The notes: a model not told the origin generated them from the letters alone. DNA of 43,483 bases from Methylobacterium crusticola (GCF_003574465.1 NZ_QOWC01000052.1:1-43483), one strand, 5' to 3'; positions 1 through 8,425 are shown, counted from the stretch's first letter. Numbers and translations: made by a program.

Positions 1-52
1 TGATCTCAACCCCAATCTCGATCCGCAAACCTGTTACTCGGACGGGCTCCTA

Positions 53-438
53 GGCCTTGAAGCGCGACCGCCGCGGCTTGTCCCCGTCGGCTTCCGCCAG
101 CCGGCTGATGCCGTGACGCGGCAGGCAGCGGTGGAGGCTGGAAAGCGTGAGGTATGGGAAGGTGGCCTGGAGCGCGTAGAGGCAGTCGTCGAGCGGCAGG
201 AGTACGCGGCGACGACCGGCGCGACGACCGCCTCGTCCTCCGGCGACAGCACGGGCGAACGTGGACCCTTCGGCCCCGTGCGCTGGTCCACAACCGAGGT
301 CCGCTGCTTCCACTTGGCAACCGTCTCCGGATTGACCCCGTAGCGCTGCGAGAGCGCCCTCAGGCTCGCTTGACTGTGCTGGATCGCCCGACGGACAGCC
401 TCGGTCGTCGTGGCGCTGTCGTGATGAACCTGGCTCAT
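53..438 (-). pseudogene. IS481-type transposase remnant, frameshifted and truncated
   Basis: The minus-strand reading begins at ATG 438 with MSQVHHDSATTTEAVRRA and runs through a helix-turn-helix region (LRALSQRYGVNPETVAKWK). This matches the N-terminus of a widespread IS481-family transposase from memory. The frame breaks near residue 80. The homologous reading then continues in another minus frame as LLPLDDCLYALQ through RCLPRHGISRLAEADGDKP to RFKA, where a TAG (50-52) stops it. In intact relatives the protein continues into the DDE catalytic core, which is absent here, so the copy cannot be active. The sequence beyond the TAG does not resemble the family, so the element was probably cut there by a later rearrangement. 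It lies beside a gene-poor stretch and marks this end of the window as recombined. Confidence 0.8.
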
Positions 439-760
439 CGCGCATCTCTCCACTGCCGAGTGAAGGACGCACTATCAAATCCTGAGATCAGACACGGCGC
501 AGACCAGCAATGCGTGGTGCAGTTCGCCCGCGACCACGCCTCTCATCGCCCACGCACCCGGATGGTCTGCGGCGTTCCGCTCCAGACCGATGGCGGTGAC
601 GGCGTGATGCCCTCCGACCCGTTCGACGGCGATCTGGCCACCGGCATCCACCTGGTCGACCCGCACGCGGCCCGATCGGGATGGCGCGAGGGGCACGTCC
701 CGGGTGGCAACGGGGCCGGTCGCGCCCTTCTGGACACCCGCCGCGGCGGGAGCGTCGGCC
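439..760. other. Gene-free stretch downstream of the transposase remnant
   Basis: No reading frame here has both a ribosome-binding site and recognisable content. Open frames on both strands are GC-driven and overlap one another. An AT-richer patch near 465-490 lies just upstream of the transposase start and could hold its promoter. Nothing more specific is visible. Confidence 0.5.
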
Positions 761-1078
761 TCAGGCCGAGAGGTTCACGAGCTGACCCTTCGCGCCGCTG
801 CCCGTCATCATCGTCTTGATCGTCTCCTTGATCTGGTCCTCGACCTTCTGACGCTGGGCCAGCGGCAAGGAACCCAATTGTTCCTCCGTCAGGTCCATGC
901 TCTTCAGGATGTTGGCCCGCATCCGCTCCAGCGGCGACATCTTCGCGTACTTGAGAAAGTCGCTCTTCACCGACTCGGACGACGTGCTGCCGGCGTCCTT
1001 GGCGGCGGGACTGACGCTCGTGCTGACGGACCTGGAAGCAGGCCATGCAGGAGACGCACCGGTGCTCGAAACGTTCAT
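761..1078 (-). CDS. Small conserved hypothetical protein
   Basis: This 105-residue protein starts at ATG 1078. The first ~45 residues are Ser/Ala/Thr-rich and probably disordered. The rest is charged and helical, with the core YAKMSPLERMRANILKSMDL followed by TEEQLGSLPLAQRQKVEDQI and KETIKTMM. This pattern (a 'kxSPxERMRxxILxxxxLTEEqL..lp...R..ie..I...I' block) recurs in small alphaproteobacterial proteins of unknown function. No signal peptide or membrane segment is seen. An in-frame codon 12 residues further upstream would add an Arg-rich extension and is less likely. It stands alone, with no operon partner. Function unknown; its reality rests on the conserved-looking helical block. Confidence 0.65.
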   Translation of the reverse strand: MNVSSTGASPAWPASRSVSTSVSPAAKDAGSTSSESVKSDFLKYAKMSPLERMRANILKSMDLTEEQLGSLPLAQRQKVEDQIKETIKTMMTGSGAKGQLVNLSA

Positions 1079-1560
1079 CAGCCGAACTCGCCTGGACGGT
1101 GTTTCGCGTCGCAAGGCGGATGCCAGGGGAGGCGCATCAATTCGGCCAGACTCGTCAGAGACTTACGCGGTTGGATCGCTCATCCGGGCGGCGTGGCGGT
1201 CGGCCGGAGCCGGCATCTCTTGCCTGGGAGGAGACGATCTTGCCGCGTGGCGGCCTGCCGCTCGCCGGGCGCCGTCGCGTGGTTCGCCGGCGTCGTGGGT
1301 GATGGCGGCTCGCCGCCCCACCCGGCCGTTCCCGGAGCCGCGCGACGAGGTGCGTGACGCGCGCGAACCGGCGTGGAGGTGGCGTCCGTCTCGCCCACCG
1401 TGCCCGGCGGTGCCTTCGACCGCGACCGTGAGGCGCAGGATCCGCGCGTGCCCAACCTCCGGGTTCCTCCCGGCCCGCTACGAGCGGGCTCCTCGGCTCG
1501 CCAAGGGGCCGATGGCCTGCGGCGCGGCAGTCCACCGGGCGGTCCTGGCCTCGGCGGACC
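1079..1560. other. Gene-free stretch
   Basis: About 480 bases of very high GC separate the small protein from the palindromic repeat. Open frames exist on both strands but consist of Arg/Pro/Gly-rich translation with no recognisable domain and no convincing ribosome-binding site. A local inverted repeat of the form cgagccg/cggctcg lies around 1480-1500. I see nothing else that can be supported. Confidence 0.5.
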
Positions 1561-1666
1561 CCAGAGCATTTTCCGGCGAAGTGGACACCGGTTCGCCGCA
1601 GACAATGCGGCAGAATCAAAAACCTAGAGCCGCGGCCGATTGCAGCGTGATCGGAGGCTGCTCTAG
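1561..1666 (-). repeat. Palindromic repeat element, copy 1 (~106 bp)
   Basis: This is the reverse-complement orientation of the element also found at 7003-7108 and 28385-28490, and it is nearly identical to both. The unit reads CTAGAGCAG at one end and AATGCTCTRG at the other, giving terminal inverted repeats. Inside are three stem-forming parts: CCGAT/ATCGG, GCCGCA/TGCGGC and CGGCGAA/TTCGCCG. The CTAG end overlaps the TAG stop codon of the TonB receptor gene (1663-1665), so the element lies immediately 3' of that gene. Confidence 0.9.
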
Positions 1667-3804
1667 AACCGCGCCGTCAGGAACAACCGGACGCTGCGGC
1701 CCGGCAGCAGGATCTCGTCCTTCTTGAACGAGGCCGAGTTGCGGATGTCGTCGTCGAGGAGGTTGCGGCCCTGCACGCCGAGCGTCACCTCGCTCGCGCC
1801 GTACACCGCCGGGTCGAGGGCCCGGGTGTAGCTCACCTCCGCGCGCAGGTCGTTGTAGCCCGGGGTGTCGGTCTCGAACGGTGCGATCTGGGTGTGCGCG
1901 AAGGCGTGCAGCAGGTTCACCCGCGCGAACCAGCCGTCGGCGCGGACGTAGACACCGCCGCCGAGCCGGTAGGGCGGGATGCGCGGCACGTTGGTGCCGT
2001 CGTCGAACCGCGCACGGACGAAGTCGAACTGGCCTTCGACGCCGAAGAAGCCGGTGCCGACCGGGACGGCGTCGTACTGCCCGATGATCTCCGCACCGTA
2101 GAAGGTCGCGTTCTGCTGCGAGTAGACGATCTGGCGCAGTTCGTCGCCCGAGCCGCAGCTCGCGAAGTCGTCGTTGCAGAAATTCCCGGTCAGGCGCTTG
2201 TAGATGAAGCCGGTGTAGCGGGTGTAGTAGCCGGTCGCCTCGAACCGCAACGGGCCCTCGCCGTGGCGGATGCTGGCTTCGAGCGTGCGCGCCCGCTCCA
2301 GCCGCAGGGTGGGATCCCCGATCTCGAAGGTGGCGGTCGCGTCGTGCGGTCCCTGCGAGAACAGCTCGTAGCCCGTCGGCGCGCGCTCCACGTAGGAGGC
2401 GGTGAGGCTCGCCACGAAGCCGGAGGGCAGGTCCTGGAGCACGCCGGCGCTCGCGCTCTTCGGGGCGAACCGGCGGGTCAGGGCGTAGCCCGGCGGGTCC
2501 TCGCCCTCGACCGGGAGGTAGTCGCCCGGGAACCGCACGGCGGTGCTGCCGAGGCGGTCGCCCTCGATGCGGCCGGCGGCCTGGAGCCGCGTCCCGGGCG
2601 CGATCTCGAGCTCCTCGAACAGGTAGACGGCGTTCGCCCGCGACTCGGTCCGCGGCAGGAACGCCTCGAGCTCAGTGTTGATCACCCGCCGGTCGATCTG
2701 CACCCCCACCGCCCCCGTGAGCGTGCCGAGGGCCGTGAAGACCGGGACGTGCTGGGCCTCGACCCGCGCCTCGGCCTCGCGGTTCTTGAAGACGGCCTGC
2801 CTGGCGTCGATCCCCTCCGCGCCGATGCCGATCTCGTCGTGGCGGTAGACCGAGTAGCCGGCCCAGTAGCGGATCACCTCGAGCGGACCGTCGAGCGGGC
2901 GGTACTCGCCCCGCGACAGCACCCGGTCCTGGTTCGGGGTCAGGCGCGTCCGGGCCCGCTCCGCCTCGCCGCCCGGTATGGCGTAGACGGCGTCGTAGTG
3001 ACTGACCGAGACGCCGACGAAGCCCCGGTCGCCGATCGCCGAGAGGCCGACGGCGCCGCCCTGCGACGCGTTGGCGGAGTTGCGCTGGATCCCGCCCGGG
3101 ATCGCGTAGCTGTCGGCGGCGGTCCCGAAGCCGTCCGCGTGCACGGCGATGCCGTCCCCGCCCGCATCGATCATCGCGGCGCCGAGGCGGCCGTTGTCGA
3201 CCGTCGAGTAGCCCGACGTGACCTGCCCGGCGTAGCCTTTGGCCGGGATGACGGTCGGCACCCGGTTGTTCTCGGCCGAGACCACGCCGCCGATCGCGCC
3301 CGAGCCGTAGCGCAGCGTGGCGGGGCCGCGGATCACCTCGAGGCGGTCGGCCACCAGCGGGTTGATCGGCACGGCGTGGTCCTCGCCGAGGTCGGACACG
3401 CCGCCGTTGACGATGCCGTTCTCCTGGATCCGCACCCGGGCGTTGTCGAGACCGCGGATGATCGGCCGCGAGGCCGCGCCGGGTGCGTAGGTCGTCGAGG
3501 ACAGGCCCGGACGGTCGAACAGCGCGTCGCCGAGGGTGCGGGGCTGGTCGCGCGCCAGCTGCTCGCGCGTCACCACGGTGACGGGCGAGAAGGTGGTGGT
3601 CGCGACCGGCAGCACCCCGACCGGGACGGTGGCCCCGGCACCGGCGGCCGGTCCGGTCGCGGGCCGGGTCACGATCGGGCTCGGCGACACGACGTCGATC
3701 TGGTCCAGCCTGATCTCCTCGGCCCTGCCGGCGGCCGGGGCGAGCAGGATCGCGGGCAGCGCGGTGCCGAGCGCCAGGGTGCGCGGGCGGATGCGGGACG
3801 GCAT
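1663..3804 (-). CDS. znuD: TonB-dependent outer-membrane receptor, ZnuD-like
   Basis: The 713-residue product has a signal peptide ending near AAGRAEE. A TonB plug domain follows at roughly residues 60-190, containing IIRGLDNARVRIQENGI, the SDLGEDHAVPINPLVADRLE block and VIRGPATLRYGSGAIGGVV. The remainder is a 22-strand barrel ending in the usual C-terminal Phe (LFLTARF). The plug block and the strand around VSVSHYDAVYAIPGGEAE resemble ZnuD-class zinc receptors more than siderophore receptors. A loop with two cysteines (CNDDFASC) is present, but the His-rich loop of neisserial ZnuD is not obvious, so another metal or haem remains possible. Two Zur-like inverted repeats lie upstream, supporting zinc control. 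ATG 3804 gives a well-formed signal peptide. The stop codon lies within a palindromic repeat. No znuABC genes are in the window. Confidence 0.88.
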   Translation of the reverse strand: MPSRIRPRTLALGTALPAILLAPAAGRAEEIRLDQIDVVSPSPIVTRPATGPAAGAGATVPVGVLPVATTTFSPVTVVTREQLARDQPRTLGDALFDRPGLSSTTYAPGAASRPIIRGLDNARVRIQENGIVNGGVSDLGEDHAVPINPLVADRLEVIRGPATLRYGSGAIGGVVSAENNRVPTVIPAKGYAGQVTSGYSTVDNGRLGAAMIDAGGDGIAVHADGFGTAADSYAIPGGIQRNSANASQGGAVGLSAIGDRGFVGVSVSHYDAVYAIPGGEAERARTRLTPNQDRVLSRGEYRPLDGPLEVIRYWAGYSVYRHDEIGIGAEGIDARQAVFKNREAEARVEAQHVPVFTALGTLTGAVGVQIDRRVINTELEAFLPRTESRANAVYLFEELEIAPGTRLQAAGRIEGDRLGSTAVRFPGDYLPVEGEDPPGYALTRRFAPKSASAGVLQDLPSGFVASLTASYVERAPTGYELFSQGPHDATATFEIGDPTLRLERARTLEASIRHGEGPLRFEATGYYTRYTGFIYKRLTGNFCNDDFASCGSGDELRQIVYSQQNATFYGAEIIGQYDAVPVGTGFFGVEGQFDFVRARFDDGTNVPRIPPYRLGGGVYVRADGWFARVNLLHAFAHTQIAPFETDTPGYNDLRAEVSYTRALDPAVYGASEVTLGVQGRNLLDDDIRNSASFKKDEILLPGRSVRLFLTARF

Positions 3805-3820
3805 CGGGGTCTCACACGAA

Positions 3821-3838
3821 CGTTATAATGTTGCATTA
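3821..3838. promoter_or_regulatory. Zur-like operator 1 upstream of the TonB receptor
   Basis: CGTTATAATGTTGCA (3821-3835) agrees at 11 of 15 positions with TGTTATANTATAACA, the Zur-box core I recall for alphaproteobacteria. A perfect TAATG-TTG-CATTA palindrome (3826-3838) overlaps it. It lies 17 bases upstream of the receptor ATG, where a repressor could block transcription. The consensus is from memory. Confidence 0.5.
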
Positions 3839-3899
3839 GCACGTGCTGGAGCCGCGCTGGCAAGCGCCCGGTCGGCGCCCGACCGGGAATCGCCGACGC

Positions 3900-3914
3900 T
3901 GTAACACTATTACA
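3900..3914. promoter_or_regulatory. Zur-like operator 2 upstream of the TonB receptor
   Basis: TGTAACACTATTACA is a perfect TGTAA/TTACA inverted repeat with a 5-base spacer. It matches 12 of 15 positions of the same recalled Zur-box core. It lies about 95 bases upstream of the receptor start in an AT-rich patch within GC-rich surroundings. Paired operators would fit strong zinc repression. Confidence 0.45.
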
Positions 3915-4244
3915 ACAAGGCGCGCCGAACGGAGCCCGGCGGGACCGTACGCCCGGCCAGGATCGCCCGCCCGGCCGGAGGGACGGGCGGTCGTGGTGTC
4001 GTCCCGTGAACAATGCGCTTTCGCCGCCTGCGCGTTCCGCGAGGCTCCGGGAAGGCCTGACGTCGACCCGCTCCTGCTGCGCGTCCTCCCCGGCGATCAT
4101 CGCCCACGCGGGCCGCGCCTGCGGGGTCGCAGCGTGACGGTGTGGCGCGCCGGGGCGGACGGGCGGTGTCCCGAGCGATCCCCGGACCGCCGCCGGGGAC
4201 TGCTCGGGGCGCGATGCGGGGGAGGATGCCGGCGGGAACGCCGC
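3915..4244. other. Gene-free stretch
   Basis: This GC-rich spacer lies between the divergent upstream region of the TonB receptor and the 3' end of the small secreted protein gene. Open frames overlap on both strands without domains or ribosome-binding sites. No terminator hairpin with a T-tract is visible. Confidence 0.45.
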
Positions 4245-4577
4245 TCAATCGCGGGCGAGACCGTTGGCCGGACCGCCGGCATGGCTGCCGGAGTAGCGGT
4301 AGGCCGGCGCCCTCACCCGCTGCGGCACCGGCTGTGGCGTCCCGTCCGGGATCAGTGCGTCGGCGGGCCCGCCGGCGTGGGATCCGGCGTACCGGTAGAC
4401 CCGGGGAGCGAGCGAGCCGGTGGCGAGCGGGAACTCCGCGGGCGGCGCGGCACCGGTCTGCCAGGCCGGGACGCTGAAGGTGTGGCCCCAGGCGTCGAAA
4501 CTGCCGGCCTCCCGGGCCAGGGCGGACCCCGTCGTGCCGGCGAGGAGTGCGAACGTGAACAGCAGCGTACGGGACAT
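4245..4577 (-). CDS. Small secreted protein with duplicated YRYxGSHAGGPA motif
   Basis: This 110-residue protein starts at ATG 4577, behind a clear GGAGG with 9-base spacing. A signal peptide (MSRTLLFTFALLAGTTGSALA) is predicted to be cleaved before REAG. The mature part of ~90 residues has a Trp-containing segment (FDAWGHTFSVPAWQTG) and a duplicated motif: YRYAGSHAGGPADAL and YRYSGSHAGGPANGL, about 36 residues apart, the second at the C-terminus. There are no cysteines in the mature chain and no membrane segments. The repeat suggests a small periplasmic or surface protein with two equivalent binding turns. I do not recognise the family. Upstream frames that would lengthen it are weaker because the ribosome-binding site and signal peptide both point to 4577. 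Confidence 0.72.
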   Translation of the reverse strand: MSRTLLFTFALLAGTTGSALAREAGSFDAWGHTFSVPAWQTGAAPPAEFPLATGSLAPRVYRYAGSHAGGPADALIPDGTPQPVPQRVRAPAYRYSGSHAGGPANGLARD

Positions 4578-4894
4578 CGGATCATCCTCCATTGCAGGTC
4601 GGCGGCCCTCGCCGCGAGAGTTGATGGAGGTCATATTGCCGGAACGACGTCGGTATCGTAGATGCACGTCAGTCTCTGGCGCCTATACCTGTAAATCCCT
4701 TGCACATACCTTGGTATGCTGCGGCGTCGGCAGGCAGGAGGACGGCAGGCGGCAGCGGCGGCCGTCCCACGGGCCGCCGGGACGCGTTCGGGCCTGGCCG
4801 CGTGGCGGGGGGTCGTGCGCCGCAACGCTCTCCGGCGCCGGCGCGACCGGATCGCGGCCCCGGGGGGCGCACCGGTCGGCGGCCGCGCCGCTGC
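4578..4894. other. Intergenic stretch with inverted repeat CATACC-TT-GGTATG
   Basis: About 317 bases upstream of the small secreted protein gene and downstream of the dimethylformamidase-like gene. It contains an AT-richer patch (4620-4720) and one tidy inverted repeat at 4705-4718 (6-base arms, 2-base spacer). That is a plausible operator for a dimeric, GntR-like regulator, but no regulator gene is adjacent. No gene is supported here. Confidence 0.4.
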
Positions 4895-6901
4895 CTACAG
4901 GCCCATCATCCTGCGCTTCGCAAGCAGCCGACGGCGCCTGGCCACGAAGGCGAGCAGAAGCGCGCCGCAGCCGAGCACCAGCCCGACAAGGCCCGCGTAG
5001 ATCAGTCGCGCGAAACCGCTGACCTTGATGGTGACGCTCGTCGGCACCGGCTGCAGGTTCCCGCTGTCGTCGACGGCGCGCGCCAGGATCGAGACGAAGG
5101 AGCGGCGGTCCGGCGTGAACGTGTAGCTCCAGTCGCTGACGCCGTTGGCGGGGTGCCAGTTCGCCCCGCCGTCGACCGACACTTCGATCCCGGCCGGCAC
5201 GCCCCCCTGGTCGGTCGCCGAGCCCGAGACGGAGACCGGAAGGTGGAACATGTGGTCCTCGAGCGTCCGGGGAGACCGGATGGAGGCCACCGGCGGCACG
5301 GTGTCGGGAGGCGCCTGGGTGACGACGAGCGCCCCGTTGGGCGAGGCCGGGAACAGCGACATGTCCGCCAGCAGGTTCACGGTGGCCTGCTGCAGCCTCA
5401 GATCCGTCGGGGCGGACTGCTTGTCCGGATCGTCGTGCGTCGCATCGAGCGCCCATCCCCACAACGTCGTGCCGGCTGCAAAGACCAGGGAGCCCGACTT
5501 GTGGCGGAACAGGGTGACGTTGTGCGTCACCGTGTCGGATCCGTAGTTGGAGCCGAAGTCGCGCAGCGCGGCTTCGACGTCCAACCGGGTCGAGGACAGG
5601 CGCACGAGCCCGGCCGGCCGAGAGCCGTTGTCGAGATCCGAATCCCACTCGAACCCGACCGTGCGCAAGCCCACCAGGACGGACTGGCTCCTGCTCAATG
5701 TGTCGAGGCCGGTGTTGCGCCAGAAACGCGCCTTTGCCTGATCGGCCGACACCGTGACCGCGTCGAACCGGCAGCAATTCGCGACGTAGATCGTGCCCTT
5801 GAGCGCGTTCTCCGGCCGGGCACTGTCGTTGGGAGGGCTGAAGCGCGGGTCGCGCCAGGTGCCCGTCGCGAGCGGCGAGGGATCGATCTTCTCGCCGGCA
5901 TGCGTTTCCTTGTAGCAGACCAGCGTCCGGTACTCCCGTCCGGACGCATCGATCGACGGCTCCCACCGCGTCTTCCAGAACACCGAGTTGCCGCTGAAGA
6001 ACGCCAGGTTTACTCCGGCGTCCCGCGCCGCCTCGACGTTGTCGCGCTGGTCGCCCGACCAGTACTCATCGTGACCGGACGACACGAACAGCTTGTGCCG
6101 CCGGATGAGGTGCCCGCGGCGCGCGGTGTCGACGCCGCTGAGGTAGCTCACGTCGTACCCGTTGGCTTCCAGCCAGCGGATCATCGGGTACTCGTTGGCC
6201 CAGAAGGATGTCCGCCGGTACTCCGAGCCGCGCACGATCAGCGGGCGGTTGTAGCTGACCTTGTAGGCGCGGCCGGCCGGCTCCCCCTCGTAGAGCGAGT
6301 TGCCGCCGTAATCGTTGTAGGCCTGCCACGTCGTGTCGGAGGTTTGGAGCAGGATGCCGGACCCGCCGTCGTCATCCCGAACGACGAACATGATGTGGCT
6401 GGCGCCGGACGTGTCGGAACGGATGATCCTGGCGACGTAGACACCGGATCGGGATCGGGCAGGGACGTCCCACGATGCCGAGACCTGCCAGTTCCCGCAA
6501 TCGACGAGTCCGGTCTCGGCCTGCTTCAGGCACTCGGGCTGACGCACCGCGAACGTCTCCGCCTCGCCGATATCGGCGACTTTCCGCGCGCCCGCTCCCC
6601 TGTAGTACCCGACGCGGTAGATCTCCACGCGAAAGGCGGACGCGTCCGTGGTGACCTTGAAGCGGACCGTCTCACCGCGATTGATGCTGATGTCCGTGGC
6701 GAAGCCCTGGATCGTCGGATCGCCGGCCCCGTCGACGTCCCACAGTGCGGCCGGCGTGCCCTCGAGGGCGTTCTCGTCGACGACGCTCCTGACGCTCTCG
6801 CCCGCGGCCCAGCACCGCGCCTCGTCTACGAGGCAGAGCGCCAGGACGATCATCACCCCTGCCCAGCGCGCCAGCCACCCGCAATCCCGCTCTGCTCTCA
6901 C
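4895..6901 (-). CDS. Membrane-anchored N,N-dimethylformamidase beta-subunit-like protein
   Basis: From GTG 6901, preceded by GGGGATGG, the product is 668 residues. A signal or anchor segment (LARWAGVMIVLALCLV) comes first, then a beta-rich domain (IQGFATDISINRGETVRFKV, VEIYRVGYYRGAGARKV). Next is a large domain related to the C-terminal domain of the dimethylformamidase large subunit, containing SSGHDEYWS (His277, Glu279, Tyr280). An Ig-like beta domain (TVPPVASIRSPRTL) follows, then a C-terminal membrane helix (LIYAGLVGLVLGCGALLLAF) with a basic tail. Known dimethylformamidases use a mononuclear iron held by two tyrosines and a carboxylate; the HxE motif here may correspond, but this is inference. 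No small subunit gene is adjacent, so the substrate is uncertain. A GTG at 6994 would add 31 Arg-rich residues and is less likely. Confidence 0.75.
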   Translation of the reverse strand: MRAERDCGWLARWAGVMIVLALCLVDEARCWAAGESVRSVVDENALEGTPAALWDVDGAGDPTIQGFATDISINRGETVRFKVTTDASAFRVEIYRVGYYRGAGARKVADIGEAETFAVRQPECLKQAETGLVDCGNWQVSASWDVPARSRSGVYVARIIRSDTSGASHIMFVVRDDDGGSGILLQTSDTTWQAYNDYGGNSLYEGEPAGRAYKVSYNRPLIVRGSEYRRTSFWANEYPMIRWLEANGYDVSYLSGVDTARRGHLIRRHKLFVSSGHDEYWSGDQRDNVEAARDAGVNLAFFSGNSVFWKTRWEPSIDASGREYRTLVCYKETHAGEKIDPSPLATGTWRDPRFSPPNDSARPENALKGTIYVANCCRFDAVTVSADQAKARFWRNTGLDTLSRSQSVLVGLRTVGFEWDSDLDNGSRPAGLVRLSSTRLDVEAALRDFGSNYGSDTVTHNVTLFRHKSGSLVFAAGTTLWGWALDATHDDPDKQSAPTDLRLQQATVNLLADMSLFPASPNGALVVTQAPPDTVPPVASIRSPRTLEDHMFHLPVSVSGSATDQGGVPAGIEVSVDGGANWHPANGVSDWSYTFTPDRRSFVSILARAVDDSGNLQPVPTSVTIKVSGFARLIYAGLVGLVLGCGALLLAFVARRRRLLAKRRMMGL

Positions 6902-7002
6902 GTCCAGCCATCCCCGTCGATACGCCAGCTGCGTCGCCGAGCGAGCGCGACAGCGTCGTCCGGCGATCCGGTCGAGACATCGGTCTCCGCGCACGAGCCG
7001 AC

Positions 7003-7108
7003 CTAGAGCAGCATCCGATCACGCTGCAATCGGCCGCTGCTCCAGGTTTTTGATTCTGCCGCATTGTCTGCGGCGAACCGGTGTCCACTTCGCCGGAAAA
7101 TGCTCCGG
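7003..7108 (+). repeat. Palindromic repeat element, copy 2 (~106 bp)
   Basis: This copy begins CTAGAGCAGC at 7003 and ends near AAAATGCTCCGG at 7108; it is almost identical to copies 1 and 3. The right-hand CTAG has decayed (CTCCGG). The copy lies between two minus-strand genes: downstream of the secreted protein gene ending at 7142, and upstream of the start of the dimethylformamidase-like gene. Internal stems are the same as in the other copies. It could act as a transcription attenuator or RNA-processing site between the two genes. Confidence 0.9.
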
Positions 7109-7141
7109 CGCCGATCCCGGCAGAGCGCCCGGCGCCGGACG

Positions 7142-8425
7142 TTACTTGACGATCTCGGTCCAGATGACTTCCGGCGCGTCTGCGAGCCTGAACGACAGCG
7201 TGTAGCGGACGATGCTGGCCGCAGGCCGGCTCCAGACGTGGTTCTCAAGTACGCTTCCCTGTGCATCTCGGATCCTCACCTGTGAGATCGTCCCGTCGGG
7301 CTCGCGCCGGATCTCGGACGTCGCCACCAGGGTGTCCTCGCGTCGGATCTCCACGCGATCGAGAAGGCCTGAGACGTTCGGGCACACGCTGAGCTGGACC
7401 TCTTCGAAATCGAGCGTGTCGGGCATGACGGGATCGGAGAACAGCGGATGGCTCCTCGGCGTCCGGGTGGCGTGGTGGTACGTAAGGCGGCGGGGGCAGG
7501 CGGCATCCCCGTCCGTCTCGTAGAAGCCGGCGAGCCGTTCGAGCCGCCGAATCTCGCGTGCCTGCCTCGTGCTCAGGTCCGTGCGCGATCCGTTCAGGCC
7601 GTTCGCGAGGTCTCCCGCGTGCAAATCGAATGCCTGAAGGTCCGCTCGCGCGGAGCGCAGCAGGGCGTCGTCGTCGATCATCCCCTGGATCGCCCGCGCC
7701 ATGCCCCGTTCGGCGAGGGCGCGCTTGCGGCGCTCGATCTCGACCTGCGCGCCGCACCCCCAGACGCCGCAGGACGCGCGTTCCGCGTCCCGGAGCTTTG
7801 CGCTGGCCGCGGCCCAGTCGGCTTGGAACGCCGCGAGCGCGTGCCCGTTCGCCGCCCGGTTCCGGCCCGCGGTCTCGACGGCGGTGCTCAGCGCCTCGTA
7901 GCGAAGCAGGCGACGGACGCGCCGGCTCAGCGCGGCCAGGGCCGACGTCTCGGGATCGAGCGCCCGCAGGCGCAGCAGACGATGGAAGATCGCGGATTCG
8001 CCGAGGTCGGCGACCGGCTCGCGGAGCCGGGAGGTGAGACCCTCGCCCATCCCGCCCATCAGCCGGAGAGCCGATTGCGCCGCCGCGGGAAGTGCGTTGA
8101 CCTCGTCCGATCCGACGTCTCCCCGCCGGTACGGCGACCACGCGCCGCGGAACGGATACCAGAAGTAGACGGGGTTCCACACGAAGGCGCGCGGGGGGCT
8201 GCCCGGCGAGGGATCCAGGTAGCCGCGGTACCGGTCGTAGGCGGGCTCCGCCGTCGCGCCGGCAGGCCTGACGATGCGCTCGCGGACCGCCCTGCCGGGA
8301 CTCGCGGCCGCACGCGGCGGCTGGGCCTGGCGGCCGCCGCCCGGCTCTGTCGGGGTGGACGCGCGCGTGACCCCGGACCCCAAAGACTGAAGCAAGACCA
8401 ATGTGCACAGTGCATGTATCAACAT
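7142..8425 (-). CDS. Secreted protein of unknown function
   Basis: The 427-residue product begins with a short signal peptide (MLIHALCTLVLLQSLGSGVTRAS), followed by a Pro/Gly/Ala-rich linker to about residue 60. Then come an aromatic stretch (FVWNPVYFWYPFRGAWSPY), a long helical region (~110-290) and a C-terminal beta-like part. Six cysteines are visible, including a CGVWGC pair, which suggests periplasmic disulphides. No known domain is recognised. ATG 8425 lies inside an inverted repeat (8413-8430), which is unusual for a start. The gene reads towards the dimethylformamidase-like gene, separated from it by a palindromic repeat, so the two may share a transcript. Low-homology content and an isolated position suggest a lineage-restricted gene. 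Confidence 0.65.
   Translation of the reverse strand: MLIHALCTLVLLQSLGSGVTRASTPTEPGGGRQAQPPRAAASPGRAVRERIVRPAGATAEPAYDRYRGYLDPSPGSPPRAFVWNPVYFWYPFRGAWSPYRRGDVGSDEVNALPAAAQSALRLMGGMGEGLTSRLREPVADLGESAIFHRLLRLRALDPETSALAALSRRVRRLLRYEALSTAVETAGRNRAANGHALAAFQADWAAASAKLRDAERASCGVWGCGAQVEIERRKRALAERGMARAIQGMIDDDALLRSARADLQAFDLHAGDLANGLNGSRTDLSTRQAREIRRLERLAGFYETDGDAACPRRLTYHHATRTPRSHPLFSDPVMPDTLDFEEVQLSVCPNVSGLLDRVEIRREDTLVATSEIRREPDGTISQVRIRDAQGSVLENHVWSRPAASIVRYTLSFRLADAPEVIWTEIVK

Noticed and set aside
475..696. Minus-strand 73-codon frame next to the transposase remnant
   Set aside because: No ribosome-binding site or domain, and overlaps other equally open frames.
1894..3828. Long plus-strand open frame (~640 codons) opposite the TonB receptor gene
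   Set aside because: It is the antisense of a clear receptor gene, rich in Arg/Val/Gly/Asp, without domains; open only because of high GC.
4705..4718. CATACC-TT-GGTATG as a firm GntR operator
   Set aside because: Only one copy, no adjacent regulator and a non-palindromic centre; recorded as part of the intergenic note only.
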